Positions 14,464-23,086 of a stretch of 37,006 nt of DNA are shown here, in pieces (the stretch's first letter is position 1; each line of letters opens with the position of its first letter). Location: positions 1 through 37,006 of the forward strand of contig CAKROW010000020.1 in assembly GCA_934373235.1 (NCBI GenBank). The letters are read 5' to 3'. The notes beneath the pieces are model-generated. The model worked only from the letters and a program-made list of their open reading frames with translations. It was not told the origin of the DNA and made no database searches. The position numbers and the translations under genes are program-made. Source of the stretch: an uncultured Blautia sp. (GTDB taxonomy: Bacteria > Bacillota > Clostridia > Lachnospirales > Lachnospiraceae).

Positions 14464-16005
14464 ATGAAGGAGCATAAGATGGAAGAGAAAAAAAGACCAA
14501 AGAAGGTACGACCGGAGCCTGGTACACCGGAATATGATGAATGGCGTCAGCGTATGCTGGAACGCCGCAGAAAGAGACTCCGCAAGCAGAGGATGAAACA
14601 GCGTATTGCTATCGGGGTGGCCGCACTGGCAGTTGTACTTGTTATTTCAGGCGGCGTACGGCTGATCAGCAGTAAACTTTCAGGAAAAGATAAGGGAAGT
14701 ATTTCCACACAGCAGGGAAATGATACTTCCGCAGATAAGACAGCAGCAGGCACAAAAGGGGACAGCAGTAAGAGCAGTGGTGATCCCGCAGACGGAAGCA
14801 CATCAGACAGCAGTAAGAATAAGGGAAGCCTTACCCAGGCAGAGCTTTATGCTGCCCAGTATGATTATGACAAGGCGATCGATGTGCTGAAAAAAGACGA
14901 TTCCTATAACGATAACAAGGATATGCAGGCAGCAGTGAAGAAGTATGAGGAAACAAAAGCAACCTGTAAACCCTGGCCTCTTGAGGAAGTGACGCATGTA
15001 TTTTATCATATTCTGATCAAAGATCCGTCCAAGGCCTTTGATGGTGATTACAAAGAAGCAGACTATAATCAGGTAATGACTACCATTGATGAGTTTAATA
15101 AGATCACACAGACCATGTACGATAAAGGCTACGTCATGGTAAGTATCAAGGATATGATGACAGCAGATGAGAACGGCAATATGACCGAAGGGGAGATCCT
15201 TCTTCCTCCGGGGAAAATCCCGTTTGTCCTTTCGCAGGATGATGTGTGTTATTATCATTACATGGACGGTGACGGTTATGCCACCAAACTTGTGGTGGAT
15301 GATGAAGGCAAGATCCGCAATGAATATGTTGAAGATGACGGCTCCGTTTCTGTAGGCGATTATGACATGGTTCCGCTGATCGACCGTTTTGTTGAGGAAC
15401 ATCCGGATTTTTCCTACCGTGGAGCAAAGGGAATCGTGGCATTGACCGGATATAATGGAATTCTTGGATACCGTACAGATGAGAGTTATGAGACACGCCC
15501 CGCAGATCTGGATGATAATAAAGTAGAATGGCTTGATAAGCATCCGGATTTCAGTCTGGAGAAGGAACGTCAGGAAGCCAAAAAAGTGGCAGATGCCATG
15601 AAAGCAGATGGATGGCTTTTTGCCAGCCATACCTGGGGACATCAGAATGTAGGACAGATTTCTGTGGAGAAGCTTCAGGAAGATACAGAGAAATTCAAGA
15701 AAAATGTAGATCCGCTCATCGGAGGTACAGATATCATTATTTTTGCGTTTGGAACAGATCTTACAGAGGCAGAGGATTATTCAGGGGATAAATTTGAATA
15801 CCTCAAGGGCCAGGGTTATAATTATTACTGCAATGTGGATTCAAGCAAATATTTTGTACAGATGCGGGATCGGTATTTCCGTCAGGGAAGAAGGAACCTG
15901 GACGGTTACAGAATGTATTACAACCCGGAACTTCTGGAGGATCTTTTTGACGCAAAAGCGGTATTTGATCCGACAAGACCGACACCGGTACCGCCTATGG
16001 GCTGA
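14464..16005 (+). CDS. Membrane-anchored NodB-type polysaccharide deacetylase (paralogue 1)
   Basis: 513 residues from ATG 14464 (GGAG at 14451). A TTG at 14449 behind AAGGAG (14431-14436) is an alternative start. Layout: a very basic cytoplasmic N-terminus (RRRKRLRKQRMKQR), one membrane helix (AIGVAALAVVLVISGGV), a Ser/Thr/Asp/Gly linker of about 60 residues, a short helical segment (AAQYDYDKAIDVLKKD) and a divergent carbohydrate esterase family 4 domain. The metal ligands expected of CE4 enzymes can be placed at Asp259-Asp260 (LSQDDV) and at His389/His393 (SHTWGH). The predicted role is removal of acetyl groups from a cell-wall or capsule polysaccharide outside the cell. Its C-terminal region is nearly the same as that of the next gene, so the two arose by tandem duplication. 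Substrate unknown. Confidence 0.8.
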   Translation: MKEHKMEEKKRPKKVRPEPGTPEYDEWRQRMLERRRKRLRKQRMKQRIAIGVAALAVVLVISGGVRLISSKLSGKDKGSISTQQGNDTSADKTAAGTKGDSSKSSGDPADGSTSDSSKNKGSLTQAELYAAQYDYDKAIDVLKKDDSYNDNKDMQAAVKKYEETKATCKPWPLEEVTHVFYHILIKDPSKAFDGDYKEADYNQVMTTIDEFNKITQTMYDKGYVMVSIKDMMTADENGNMTEGEILLPPGKIPFVLSQDDVCYYHYMDGDGYATKLVVDDEGKIRNEYVEDDGSVSVGDYDMVPLIDRFVEEHPDFSYRGAKGIVALTGYNGILGYRTDESYETRPADLDDNKVEWLDKHPDFSLEKERQEAKKVADAMKADGWLFASHTWGHQNVGQISVEKLQEDTEKFKKNVDPLIGGTDIIIFAFGTDLTEAEDYSGDKFEYLKGQGYNYYCNVDSSKYFVQMRDRYFRQGRRNLDGYRMYYNPELLEDLFDAKAVFDPTRPTPVPPMG

Positions 16006-16052
16006 TATATGACTGAAAAGAGGGGCCTGGTTAAGAAAGGGGAACGATTATC

Positions 16053-17573
16053 ATGAAAAAAAGAAGCGCATGGATCATGGCGGCTGTGCTTGCAGCAGGA
16101 CTGGCTGTGGGTGAAATCCCGCCATTTCCGGAAGCTGTGGATATACAGGCTGCAGAGGATGCGGCATCAGATGAAACACCGGCAGCGGAAGCTCAGTCTC
16201 AGGAGGAGACCGAGGAACGGGAGGCCAGTGAGGCAGACACAGGTTCTGACGGTTCGGATTCCGGGGAGAATGGAGATTCTGACAGTTCAGACACCAAAGA
16301 TGGCACAGATTCCGGAAGCTCTGACTCTGGAGAAAGTTCGGATTCCGCAGATGATATCCAGATCCCGGAGCCTGAGAATGATGAGGTAAAGAAGCTTCTG
16401 AAGCAGGCTGAGAAAAAAGTAGTACAGTATGATTACAATGGCGCCATCATCCTTATGAGGAATAATGAGAATTATCCGGTGAGCAAGGCACTGAAAGTGG
16501 CTGTGAAGAAGTACAGGAAGATGCGTGACGCCTGTGTGGAGTATCCTCTTGAGGAGATCACACATGTATTTTTTCATTCTCTGATCGTGGATACATCCAA
16601 GGCTTTTGACGGAGATTCCGATGAGGCCGGATACAATCAGATGATGACTACAGTCAGTGAATTTAACAAGATGATGCAGAGCATGTATGACAAAGGCTAT
16701 GTTCTGGTAAGTCCTCATGATATGGCGATCGTAGGCGAGGATGGCAACATGAGCCGGGGCAAGATCCTGGTCCCGGAGGGCAAGATCCCTTTTGTACTGT
16801 CTCTGGATGACTGCAGTTATTATCACTATATGGACGGAGATGGCTTTGCCAGCAAAATGGTGGTTGATGATAACGGAGATGTAAAATGTCAGTATATCGA
16901 GGACGATGGTTCCGTTTCCGTAGGAGATTATGACGTAGTCCCTCTTCTGGATTCCTTTGTGAAGGAGCACCCGGATTTTTCCTGGCATGGAAGAAAGGGA
17001 ATTCTTGCAATGACCGGTTATAACGGAGTGTTCGGATACAGGACAGATGTGGCTTACAAAACCAAAAAGAATCTCCAGGATGACCAGAAAGCTTTTCTCA
17101 AAGCCAATCCCAAGTTTGACTATAATAAAGAAGTAAAAGAAGCCAAGGAAGTGGCCAGTGCCCTGAGACAGGATGGCTGGGAGTTCGCAAGCCACACCTG
17201 GGGGCACAGGAACGCTACCACATCCACAGCCAAGGAGCTTAAGAAAGACAACCAGAAATGGGAAAAATATGTGGCGCCTATCCTTGGAAAAACAGATATG
17301 ATCATTTTTGCCTTTGGTGCGGATATCGGTGACTGGGAAGGCTATTCCTCAGATAATGCCAAATACAAATATTTTAAGAGCAGGGGATACCATTATTTCT
17401 GCAATGTAGATTCCAGCCAGTATTTTGTCCAGATCACAAAGGGTTATTTCCGCCAGGGGAGAAGAAATCTTGACGGCTACAGAATGTACTACAATCCGGA
17501 TATGCTCAGCGATCTTTTTGATGTGTCCGAGGTATGGGACAGTTCAAGACCGACTCCTGTACCGGAAATGTAA
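16053..17573 (+). CDS. Secreted NodB-type polysaccharide deacetylase (paralogue 2)
   Basis: 506 residues. Unlike its neighbour it starts with a signal peptide (KKRSAWIMAAVLAAGLAVGE) and no basic cytoplasmic tail, followed by an acidic linker of about 90 residues made largely of Asp, Ser, Glu and Gly (roughly residues 30-115). The helical segment and catalytic domain match paralogue 1: Asp252-Asp253 (SLDDCS) and His381/His385 (SHTWGH) as likely metal ligands, and a conserved ending with RQGRRNLDGYRMYYNP. The ribosome site AAAGGGG precedes ATG 16053, and only 47 bases separate the genes, so they are probably one operon. The predicted activity is extracellular deacetylation of a surface glycan. 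The catalytic domain is atypical for CE4, so activity is inferred. Confidence 0.8.
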   Translation: MKKRSAWIMAAVLAAGLAVGEIPPFPEAVDIQAAEDAASDETPAAEAQSQEETEEREASEADTGSDGSDSGENGDSDSSDTKDGTDSGSSDSGESSDSADDIQIPEPENDEVKKLLKQAEKKVVQYDYNGAIILMRNNENYPVSKALKVAVKKYRKMRDACVEYPLEEITHVFFHSLIVDTSKAFDGDSDEAGYNQMMTTVSEFNKMMQSMYDKGYVLVSPHDMAIVGEDGNMSRGKILVPEGKIPFVLSLDDCSYYHYMDGDGFASKMVVDDNGDVKCQYIEDDGSVSVGDYDVVPLLDSFVKEHPDFSWHGRKGILAMTGYNGVFGYRTDVAYKTKKNLQDDQKAFLKANPKFDYNKEVKEAKEVASALRQDGWEFASHTWGHRNATTSTAKELKKDNQKWEKYVAPILGKTDMIIFAFGADIGDWEGYSSDNAKYKYFKSRGYHYFCNVDSSQYFVQITKGYFRQGRRNLDGYRMYYNPDMLSDLFDVSEVWDSSRPTPVPEM

Positions 17574-17575
17574 GA

Positions 17576-17601
17576 TACCTGTAATATGGAGTTTACAGGT
17601 A
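17576..17601 (+). other. Hairpin after paralogue 2, no T tract
   Basis: Perfect 9-bp stem TACCTGTAA/TTACAGGTA with an 8-nt loop, three bases after the stop. It lacks a following T run, so it may protect an mRNA end rather than terminate. Confidence 0.4.
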
Positions 17602-17650
17602 AAATCTTCTGAGAAGCTATAATCTCTCGTAGAAAAATAATAAAAACAGA

Positions 17651-17680
17651 CTGACATCCATGTGATGATATTGATATATC
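17651..17680 (+). promoter_or_regulatory. Candidate promoter for the FKBP lipoprotein
   Basis: CTGACA (17651-17656), 18-base spacer, TATATC (17675-17680); the ribosome site GAAGGGAG follows immediately, so the leader would be very short. Confidence 0.35.
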
Positions 17681-17693
17681 GAAGGGAGTAAAT

Positions 17694-19061
17694 ATGAAGA
17701 AAAAAGCATACCTTGTTGTTCTTATGTTATGTGCAGCACTTACTGTAACAGCCTGCGGCACCTCTAAAACAGAAAATCCCACCTCCGCTGAGAAGACAGA
17801 AAGCTCAGACAAGGATTCCGGTGATACAGATTCCGAAACAGAGGATACAAATGAAGATTCTGCAGCAGATGATTCCGACAGCAAAACAGAGGATAAAGCT
17901 GCTTCTGACAAGACAGGGGAAACAAGGCTGGTATCTGTGGATGATGTGAATAAATATGTTACTATCGGACAGTATAAGGGTCTTTCACTGGATAATACAG
18001 TTGAGGCTGTGACAGATGATGCAGTGGATGCCAGGATCCAGCAGGAGCTTCAGGCCAATGCGGAGGAAGTAACTGAGGGTACTGTACAGGATGGCGATAT
18101 TGCCACCATCAATTACGTGGGAACCAAGGACGGTGTGGCTTTTGACGGAGGCACAGCCAATAATTATGATCTTACCATCGGTTCCGGTACTTTTATCGAC
18201 GGATTTGAAGATGGTGTCATTGGTATGAAGAAAGGACAGACCAAGAATCTGGATCTTACATTCCCAAAGGAATATTCATCTGCGGAGCTGGCAGGCCAGG
18301 AGGTTGTATTCAAAGTTACGGTTGTAAGCTTCAAGAGAGCACCGGAGCTTACAGATGACTGGGTTGCAGCGCACACAGATTACAAGACCACAGATGAGTA
18401 CCGCAAGAGTATCCGTGAAACTATGGAGACAGAGGCCAAGACCAATGCGGAGAATACACTGAGACAGACAGCATGGAACACAGTTCTTTCAGCATCTGAG
18501 GTGAAGGAATATCCACAGGATGACATTGATTCTGCCAAGTCTGATTTCAACACCCAGTACGAAAATTATGCAAAACAGGGCAATATGACTCTTGAGGAAT
18601 TTGTGAAGGCACAGGGAATTTCCATGGATGATTTTGAGGAGCAGAGCCAGCAGTATGCAGAATATAAAGTGAAACAGAACCTGATCGTGCAGGGGATCCT
18701 GGACGCAGAGAATATGACTCTTGAGGATGCGGATTCGCTCAGCATCCAGGATCAGTTAATTGAAGCGTACAGTGCCAAGGATCTGGCAGGACTGATAGAT
18801 ACTTATGGCCAGAAGGCGGTAGATGAGGCTATCGGGCTTCTGAGAGTGGAGAATTTTATCCTGGATAATGCCAATGTACAGGATAAGGTTGCAAACGGCG
18901 ATACTGTTGGCGAGAACGGGGACGATGCTACTCAGGGAGGCAGCAGCGAGGAAGGTGTAGACCAGGATCTTGAGACCAGGGAAGCCACAGAGGATGAAAT
19001 GGATTCTGATGATACAGCAGTTGTCACTGAGGAAGAACCGGATACCACAGCAACAGAATAA
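17694..19061 (+). CDS. Exported trigger-factor-like FKBP peptidyl-prolyl isomerase lipoprotein
   Basis: 455 residues. A lipoprotein signal ends at lipobox TVTAC with Cys21, so the protein is tethered outside the membrane. A Ser/Asp/Glu/Thr linker (about residues 22-75) leads to an FKBP domain (about 130-210; DGDIATINYVGTKDG, IGSGTFIDGFEDGVIGMKKGQ) and then a helical region like the C-terminal chaperone domain of trigger factor (TDDWVAAHTDYKTTDEYRKSIRETME). The ribosome-binding N-terminal domain of true trigger factor is replaced by the export signal. A very acidic tail of about 60 residues closes the protein. By analogy to PrsA, it may fold secreted proteins, such as the deacetylases on either side (inference). 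Frame and motifs are intact. Confidence 0.88.
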   Translation: MKKKAYLVVLMLCAALTVTACGTSKTENPTSAEKTESSDKDSGDTDSETEDTNEDSAADDSDSKTEDKAASDKTGETRLVSVDDVNKYVTIGQYKGLSLDNTVEAVTDDAVDARIQQELQANAEEVTEGTVQDGDIATINYVGTKDGVAFDGGTANNYDLTIGSGTFIDGFEDGVIGMKKGQTKNLDLTFPKEYSSAELAGQEVVFKVTVVSFKRAPELTDDWVAAHTDYKTTDEYRKSIRETMETEAKTNAENTLRQTAWNTVLSASEVKEYPQDDIDSAKSDFNTQYENYAKQGNMTLEEFVKAQGISMDDFEEQSQQYAEYKVKQNLIVQGILDAENMTLEDADSLSIQDQLIEAYSAKDLAGLIDTYGQKAVDEAIGLLRVENFILDNANVQDKVANGDTVGENGDDATQGGSSEEGVDQDLETREATEDEMDSDDTAVVTEEEPDTTATE

Positions 19062-19123
19062 GCATTTGTCTGTTTATCCCTTTATGTCTGCAAAAAATTA
19101 GGGAATTACAGGCGTTATTGCCA

Positions 19124-19152
19124 TTGTATTTAAATGAGAAATGAGTTATGAT
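19124..19152 (+). promoter_or_regulatory. Promoter for the third deacetylase
   Basis: TTGTAT (19124-19129), 17-base spacer, TATGAT (19147-19152), 54 bases before the ATG. Confidence 0.5.
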
Positions 19153-19206
19153 TAAGTTTACACGATATAAAATAAGAAGTTAAAAATAGACAGGGATGTA
19201 AACAAG

Positions 19207-20727
19207 ATGGACAAAAAAGTTATGCGCGAACGAATGCGCCAGAAACAGCGGCAGATGAGAATGCGAAGAAGGATGAAGCTGATAACCTGTGTGGCTGCAG
19301 CTATCCTTCTGGTGGTATTTGTTGTCCGCGGAGTGATACTTCCCATTGCCAACCATGTGACAGGCGGTGGATCGAAAGATGGAGAGACAGTGAATGTACA
19401 GGCGGATGCCGGTGATACAGCAGGCAGCCAGAATACACAGGATACTGCTTCTGCCGGAGGCACAGCGGACAGCACAGATAATACAACGGATACATCTGCT
19501 ACTGTGATGCCTGTCAAGGGCAAGAGTGCAGCGGATAAGCTTTCCGTCATGACACCGGGCTGGCACCAGGATGACAATGGCAAATGGTATCAGAATCCGG
19601 ATGGTACATATTATATCAGTGGTCTGGCAGATATTGACGGAACTACATACAGCTTTGATTCCAACGGATATATGCAGACCGGCTGGGTCACAATAGGAGC
19701 CAAGGACTATTTCTTTAATGATGATGGTTCCTATGATCCGACTCAGAAGAGGAAGATGATCGCACTTACTTTTGACGATGGTCCTGGTGAGTATACAGAG
19801 GAGCTTCTTGACTGCGTGGAGCAGAATGGCGTGAAAGTAACATTCTTTATGCTGGGACAGAATGTGGAGGGATATGAATCCACAGTACAGAGAATGGTAA
19901 GCCTGGGCTGTGAGATCGGTAATCATACCTGGGATCATCCGGAGCAGACACTTCCCAACATGGATATGGATTCTGTAGTGCAGGAGTTCCAGAAGACAGA
20001 TGATGCGCTGATCCAGGCATGTGGACAGGCTTCCACTGTATGCAGGGCACCTTACGGAGCTATCACAGAGGAACAGATTAATGCAGTAGGTAAACCGTTC
20101 TTTATGTGGTCAACAGATTCTCTGGACTGGAAGCTTATGGACGCAAGTGCAGATTATGATTCCATTATGGGAGACAGCACGCTGGGAGATGGTTCTATTA
20201 TCCTGATGCACGATATCCATGAGCCTTCCGTCAAATGTGCGGAGAAACTGATCCCGGATCTGGTGGCACAGGGATATAAACTGGTAACTGTCAGTGAGCT
20301 TGCAGCAGCCAAGGATGTTACCCTGCAGAACGCTTCCTACACAGATTTCTGGGACAGCTCCCTGGAAGCAGGAAGAGTTCCGGGATATAACGGAAGCAGC
20401 GACAGCAGCTCTTCTGATGGAAGCAGCGATGCCAGTGACAGTTCTTCGGACGGAAGTGGTGATATCAGCGACGGTTCTTCGGACAGCAGTGATGTGAGCG
20501 ATGGATCCTCAGACGGCAGCGATGTAAGTGATGGATCTTCAGACAGCAGCGATGTAAGTGATGGATCTTCAGACAGCAGTGATACCAGCGACAGCTCTTC
20601 TGATGACAGCTCCGACGACGGAAGCTACGATGACAGCTCAGACTACAGCTCCGACGACGGAAGCTATGATGACAGCTCAGACTACAGCTCCGATGATGGA
20701 AGTTATGATGACAGCAGTGAATATTAA
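19207..20727 (+). CDS. Polysaccharide deacetylase with cell-wall-binding repeats and Ser/Asp/Tyr repeat tail
   Basis: 506 residues. A basic N-terminus and one membrane helix (about residues 22-40) are followed by a Thr/Ala/Gly linker, then two choline-binding-like wall repeats (GWHQDDNGKWYQNPDGTYYI and a GWVTIGAKDYFFNDDGSYD unit, about 118-180). A canonical CE4/NodB domain covers about 182-375: TFDDGP with Asp190-Asp191, HTWDH with His240 and His244, RAPYG with Arg280, DSLDW and LMHDIHE. All five catalytic motifs are present, so it should be active, probably on peptidoglycan or another N-acetylated glycan. The last 111 residues are almost only Ser, Asp, Gly and Tyr, built from 10- and 13-residue tandem repeats. 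A terminator follows. Chitin or xylan substrates are not excluded. Confidence 0.92.
   Translation: MDKKVMRERMRQKQRQMRMRRRMKLITCVAAAILLVVFVVRGVILPIANHVTGGGSKDGETVNVQADAGDTAGSQNTQDTASAGGTADSTDNTTDTSATVMPVKGKSAADKLSVMTPGWHQDDNGKWYQNPDGTYYISGLADIDGTTYSFDSNGYMQTGWVTIGAKDYFFNDDGSYDPTQKRKMIALTFDDGPGEYTEELLDCVEQNGVKVTFFMLGQNVEGYESTVQRMVSLGCEIGNHTWDHPEQTLPNMDMDSVVQEFQKTDDALIQACGQASTVCRAPYGAITEEQINAVGKPFFMWSTDSLDWKLMDASADYDSIMGDSTLGDGSIILMHDIHEPSVKCAEKLIPDLVAQGYKLVTVSELAAAKDVTLQNASYTDFWDSSLEAGRVPGYNGSSDSSSSDGSSDASDSSSDGSGDISDGSSDSSDVSDGSSDGSDVSDGSSDSSDVSDGSSDSSDTSDSSSDDSSDDGSYDDSSDYSSDDGSYDDSSDYSSDDGSYDDSSEY
20461..20610 (+). repeat. Five tandem 30-bp units in the deacetylase tail
   Basis: Five consecutive 30-bp units (20461, 20491, 20521, 20551, 20581), each encoding D-[IVT]-S-D-[GS]-S-S-D-[SGD]-S. 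Units 3 and 4 are nearly identical in DNA. The period is a multiple of three, so copy-number change would keep the frame. Confidence 0.9.
20608..20724 (+). repeat. Three tandem 39-bp units at the end of the deacetylase gene
   Basis: Three 39-bp units, each encoding SSDDGSYDDSSDY (the last ends in SSEY), running directly to the stop codon. The first two differ by only one base (TAC/TAT). Confidence 0.9.
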
Positions 20728-20737
20728 AAAATAAGAG

Positions 20738-20775
20738 AAAGACCAGAGCAGAGAGATTTGTTCTGGTCTTTTTTT
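20738..20775 (+). terminator. Terminator after the third deacetylase
   Basis: Perfect 10-bp stem AAAGACCAGA/TCTGGTCTTT (20738-20747 with 20762-20771) followed by a T run to 20775. Confidence 0.9.
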
Positions 20776-21038
20776 ATTTTAAACATAAAACATCATAATG
20801 TCGAATAACAGACAAATATGCGAAAAAAAACCTCACGATCCCATGGAATCAAAGGCTTTTTTCTTGACTGAAAATAGTGATATTGATATAATAATTACAT
20901 AAAAAACACCAAAAAATTGGCATAATCAATGTTAAAAGTGCTAAAAAAACAGCGTGTTCAGCACCAGGTAGGAATAATATAACGAAACTGTGGACAGATC
21001 ACAGAAGAAGGTGCTGGAATAAAAGGGAGGAACTTGGG
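20776..21038 (+). promoter_or_regulatory. glgB upstream region: near-consensus promoter and long leader
   Basis: This is the non-coding part of a 311-base gap between genes. TTGACT (20864-20869), a 17-base spacer and TATAAT (20887-20892) form a strong housekeeping-type promoter. The leader is then about 140 bases and contains an inverted repeat, CAGCACC (20959-20965) with GGTGCTG (21010-21016), just before the GGGAGG ribosome site; a one-base bulge lets the stem extend. A cis-regulatory role is possible but I recognise no known riboswitch. The 88 bases before the promoter show nothing besides A/T-rich DNA. Confidence 0.8.
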
Positions 21039-22922
21039 ATGGGCGAGAAATTGCAGTTTTCAGAGCTGGATCAGTATCTGTTTGGGCAGGGAACACATTA
21101 CGATATTTACAGGAAGCTTGGTGCACACCCTGTAACACAGAACAGGAAGAAAGGCGTATATTTTGCAGTATGGGCACCCAATGCCCAGGCTGTGTCCGTT
21201 ATCGGAGAATTTAATGACTGGGATACAGAGACCAGTCCTATGACAAAGGTAGGCTCTATCGGTGTGTTTGAGACATTTGTCCCGGGAGCGAAGATCGGCC
21301 AGTTGTACAAATTTTATATTACAGGCGCACATGGTGAGGAGCTTTATAAGGCAGATCCATATGCCAACGAAGCGGAAATTCGTCCAGGTACTGCATCCAG
21401 GATCACAGACATTACCAATTACAAGTGGAAAGATGCCACATGGATGAAGAAGAGACCATCTTATGACCCGGATACAAGTGCTATGGCGATCTATGAGGTA
21501 CATCCGGGTTCCTGGATGAAGCATCCTCAGTCAGAAGAAGATGAAGACGGATTCTATACATACAGAGAGCTTGCGCCCAAGCTTGCAGAATATGTGAAGA
21601 AGATGGGATATACCCATGTAGAGCTGATGGGTATTGCAGAGCATCCCTTTGACGGTTCATGGGGATATCAGGTGACCGGCTATTATGCACCTACATCACG
21701 TTACGGAACTCCTCAGGATTTTAAATACCTGGTTGATTATCTCCATCGTCAGAAGATCGGTGTTATTCTTGACTGGGTACCGGCACATTTTCCAAAGGAT
21801 GCCCATGGACTTGCCAACTTCGACGGAACAGCCGTATATGAACATGCCGATCCCAGACAGGGTGAGCATCCGGACTGGGGAACCAAGATCTATAATTACG
21901 GCCGCCCGGAGGTGAAGAATTTCCTTATTGCCAACGCCCTTTTCTGGGTGGAGGAGTGCCATGTCGACGGACTTCGTGTGGATGCGGTAGCCTCCATGCT
22001 GTATCTGGATTACGGCAAGAAGGACGGAGAGTGGGTTGCCAACAAGTATGGCGGAAACAAGAACCTGGAAGCAATTGAATTTTTCAAACATCTGAATACA
22101 GTTGTCCTGGGAAGAAACCATGGAACTGTGATGATCGCGGAGGAATCCACCGCATGGCCTATGGTAACAGGCAAGGCAGAGGATGACGGACTTGGCTTTT
22201 CATTGAAATGGAATATGGGATGGATGAATGATTTCCTGGAATATATGAAGCTGGATCCTTACTTCCGTAAATTCAACCATAACAAGATGACATTTTCCAT
22301 GACTTATGCATACAGTGAGAAATATGTACTGGTTCTTTCTCATGATGAGGTAGTTCACCTGAAATGCTCCATGCTTGAGAAGATGCCGGGAGAACTTGAG
22401 GACAAGTTTAAAAACCTGAAGGTTGGATATACTTTTATGTTCGGACATCCAGGCAAGAAGCTTTTGTTTATGGGACAGGATTTCGGACAGCTCAGAGAGT
22501 GGAGTGAGGCAAGGGAGCTTGACTGGTATCTCCTTGGAGAGGAGAACCACCAGAAGCTGCAGGAATATGTAAAATCTCTTCTTCATATGTACACCAGATA
22601 TCCGGCACTTTATGGCGGAGACAATGATCCGGCAGATTTTGAGTGGATCAATGCCAATGACGGAGACAGAAGTATTTTCAGTTTTATCCGTAAATCTCCT
22701 ACGGGCCGCAATAATATGCTGTTTGTATGCAACTTTACACCAGTTGCCAGACCGGATTACAGGGTTGGTGTTCCGAAGAAGAAACAGTACAAGCTGATCC
22801 TCGATGAGAACGGAGAGATGAAACCCAAGATCTTCAAAGCAGAAAAGCAGAACTGTGATAACCGGGATTTCTCATTTGCCTATCCGCTGGCACCTTATGG
22901 AGTAGGAGTGTTCCTGTATTAA
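21039..22922 (+). CDS. glgB: 1,4-alpha-glucan (glycogen) branching enzyme
   Basis: 627-residue GH13 enzyme that creates alpha-1,6 branches in glycogen. An N-terminal CBM48 domain (about 25-115; FAVWAPNAQAVSVIGEFNDWD) precedes the catalytic barrel. The catalytic nucleophile is Asp315 in GLRVDAV, the general acid is in the IAEEST motif (Glu368/Glu369), and LSHDEVVH carries the transition-state Asp. The DGSWGYQVTGYYAPTSRYG segment is typical of GlgB. Length is normal. No glgA, glgC, glgD or glgP is adjacent; it has its own strong promoter and a hairpin element behind it, so it is an orphan, monocistronic glycogen gene placed inside an envelope region. Confidence 0.96.
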   Translation: MGEKLQFSELDQYLFGQGTHYDIYRKLGAHPVTQNRKKGVYFAVWAPNAQAVSVIGEFNDWDTETSPMTKVGSIGVFETFVPGAKIGQLYKFYITGAHGEELYKADPYANEAEIRPGTASRITDITNYKWKDATWMKKRPSYDPDTSAMAIYEVHPGSWMKHPQSEEDEDGFYTYRELAPKLAEYVKKMGYTHVELMGIAEHPFDGSWGYQVTGYYAPTSRYGTPQDFKYLVDYLHRQKIGVILDWVPAHFPKDAHGLANFDGTAVYEHADPRQGEHPDWGTKIYNYGRPEVKNFLIANALFWVEECHVDGLRVDAVASMLYLDYGKKDGEWVANKYGGNKNLEAIEFFKHLNTVVLGRNHGTVMIAEESTAWPMVTGKAEDDGLGFSLKWNMGWMNDFLEYMKLDPYFRKFNHNKMTFSMTYAYSEKYVLVLSHDEVVHLKCSMLEKMPGELEDKFKNLKVGYTFMFGHPGKKLLFMGQDFGQLREWSEARELDWYLLGEENHQKLQEYVKSLLHMYTRYPALYGGDNDPADFEWINANDGDRSIFSFIRKSPTGRNNMLFVCNFTPVARPDYRVGVPKKKQYKLILDENGEMKPKIFKAEKQNCDNRDFSFAYPLAPYGVGVFLY

Positions 22923-22978
22923 TTCGCAAATGTTACAGATCATACATCTGGCAGCAGATTTGGCTGTACAGATATAAA

Positions 22979-23053
22979 AAAGGATTTCCTTTGTCAGGAT
23001 TCCCAGTCACCGGATGATCCGGTAACAGGAACCCACGACAGGGGAAATCCTTT
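22979..23053. terminator. Long imperfect hairpin between glgB and capA (probable bidirectional terminator)
   Basis: AAAGGATTTCC (22979-22989) pairs perfectly with 23043-23053; the stem continues as TTTGTC with GACAGG using two G-U pairs, and the centre holds ACCGGA-TGA-TCCGGT (23009-23023). Together 75 bases fold back as one imperfect hairpin with A-rich and T-rich flanks, consistent with termination from both convergent genes. A small dispersed palindromic element is an alternative. Confidence 0.65.
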
Positions 23054-23086
23054 ATTGTTAAGTTAATCTGATTGCAGATATTCAGT

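Noticed and set aside
16287..17207. Minus-strand open frame of 306 codons
   Set aside because: Antisense to the second deacetylase; its twin also appears opposite the first deacetylase simply because the paralogues are alike.
20461..20724. Regular 30- and 39-bp repeats that might suggest a CRISPR array
   Set aside because: Units are directly adjacent with no spacers, in frame, and encode a continuous Ser/Asp/Tyr tail.
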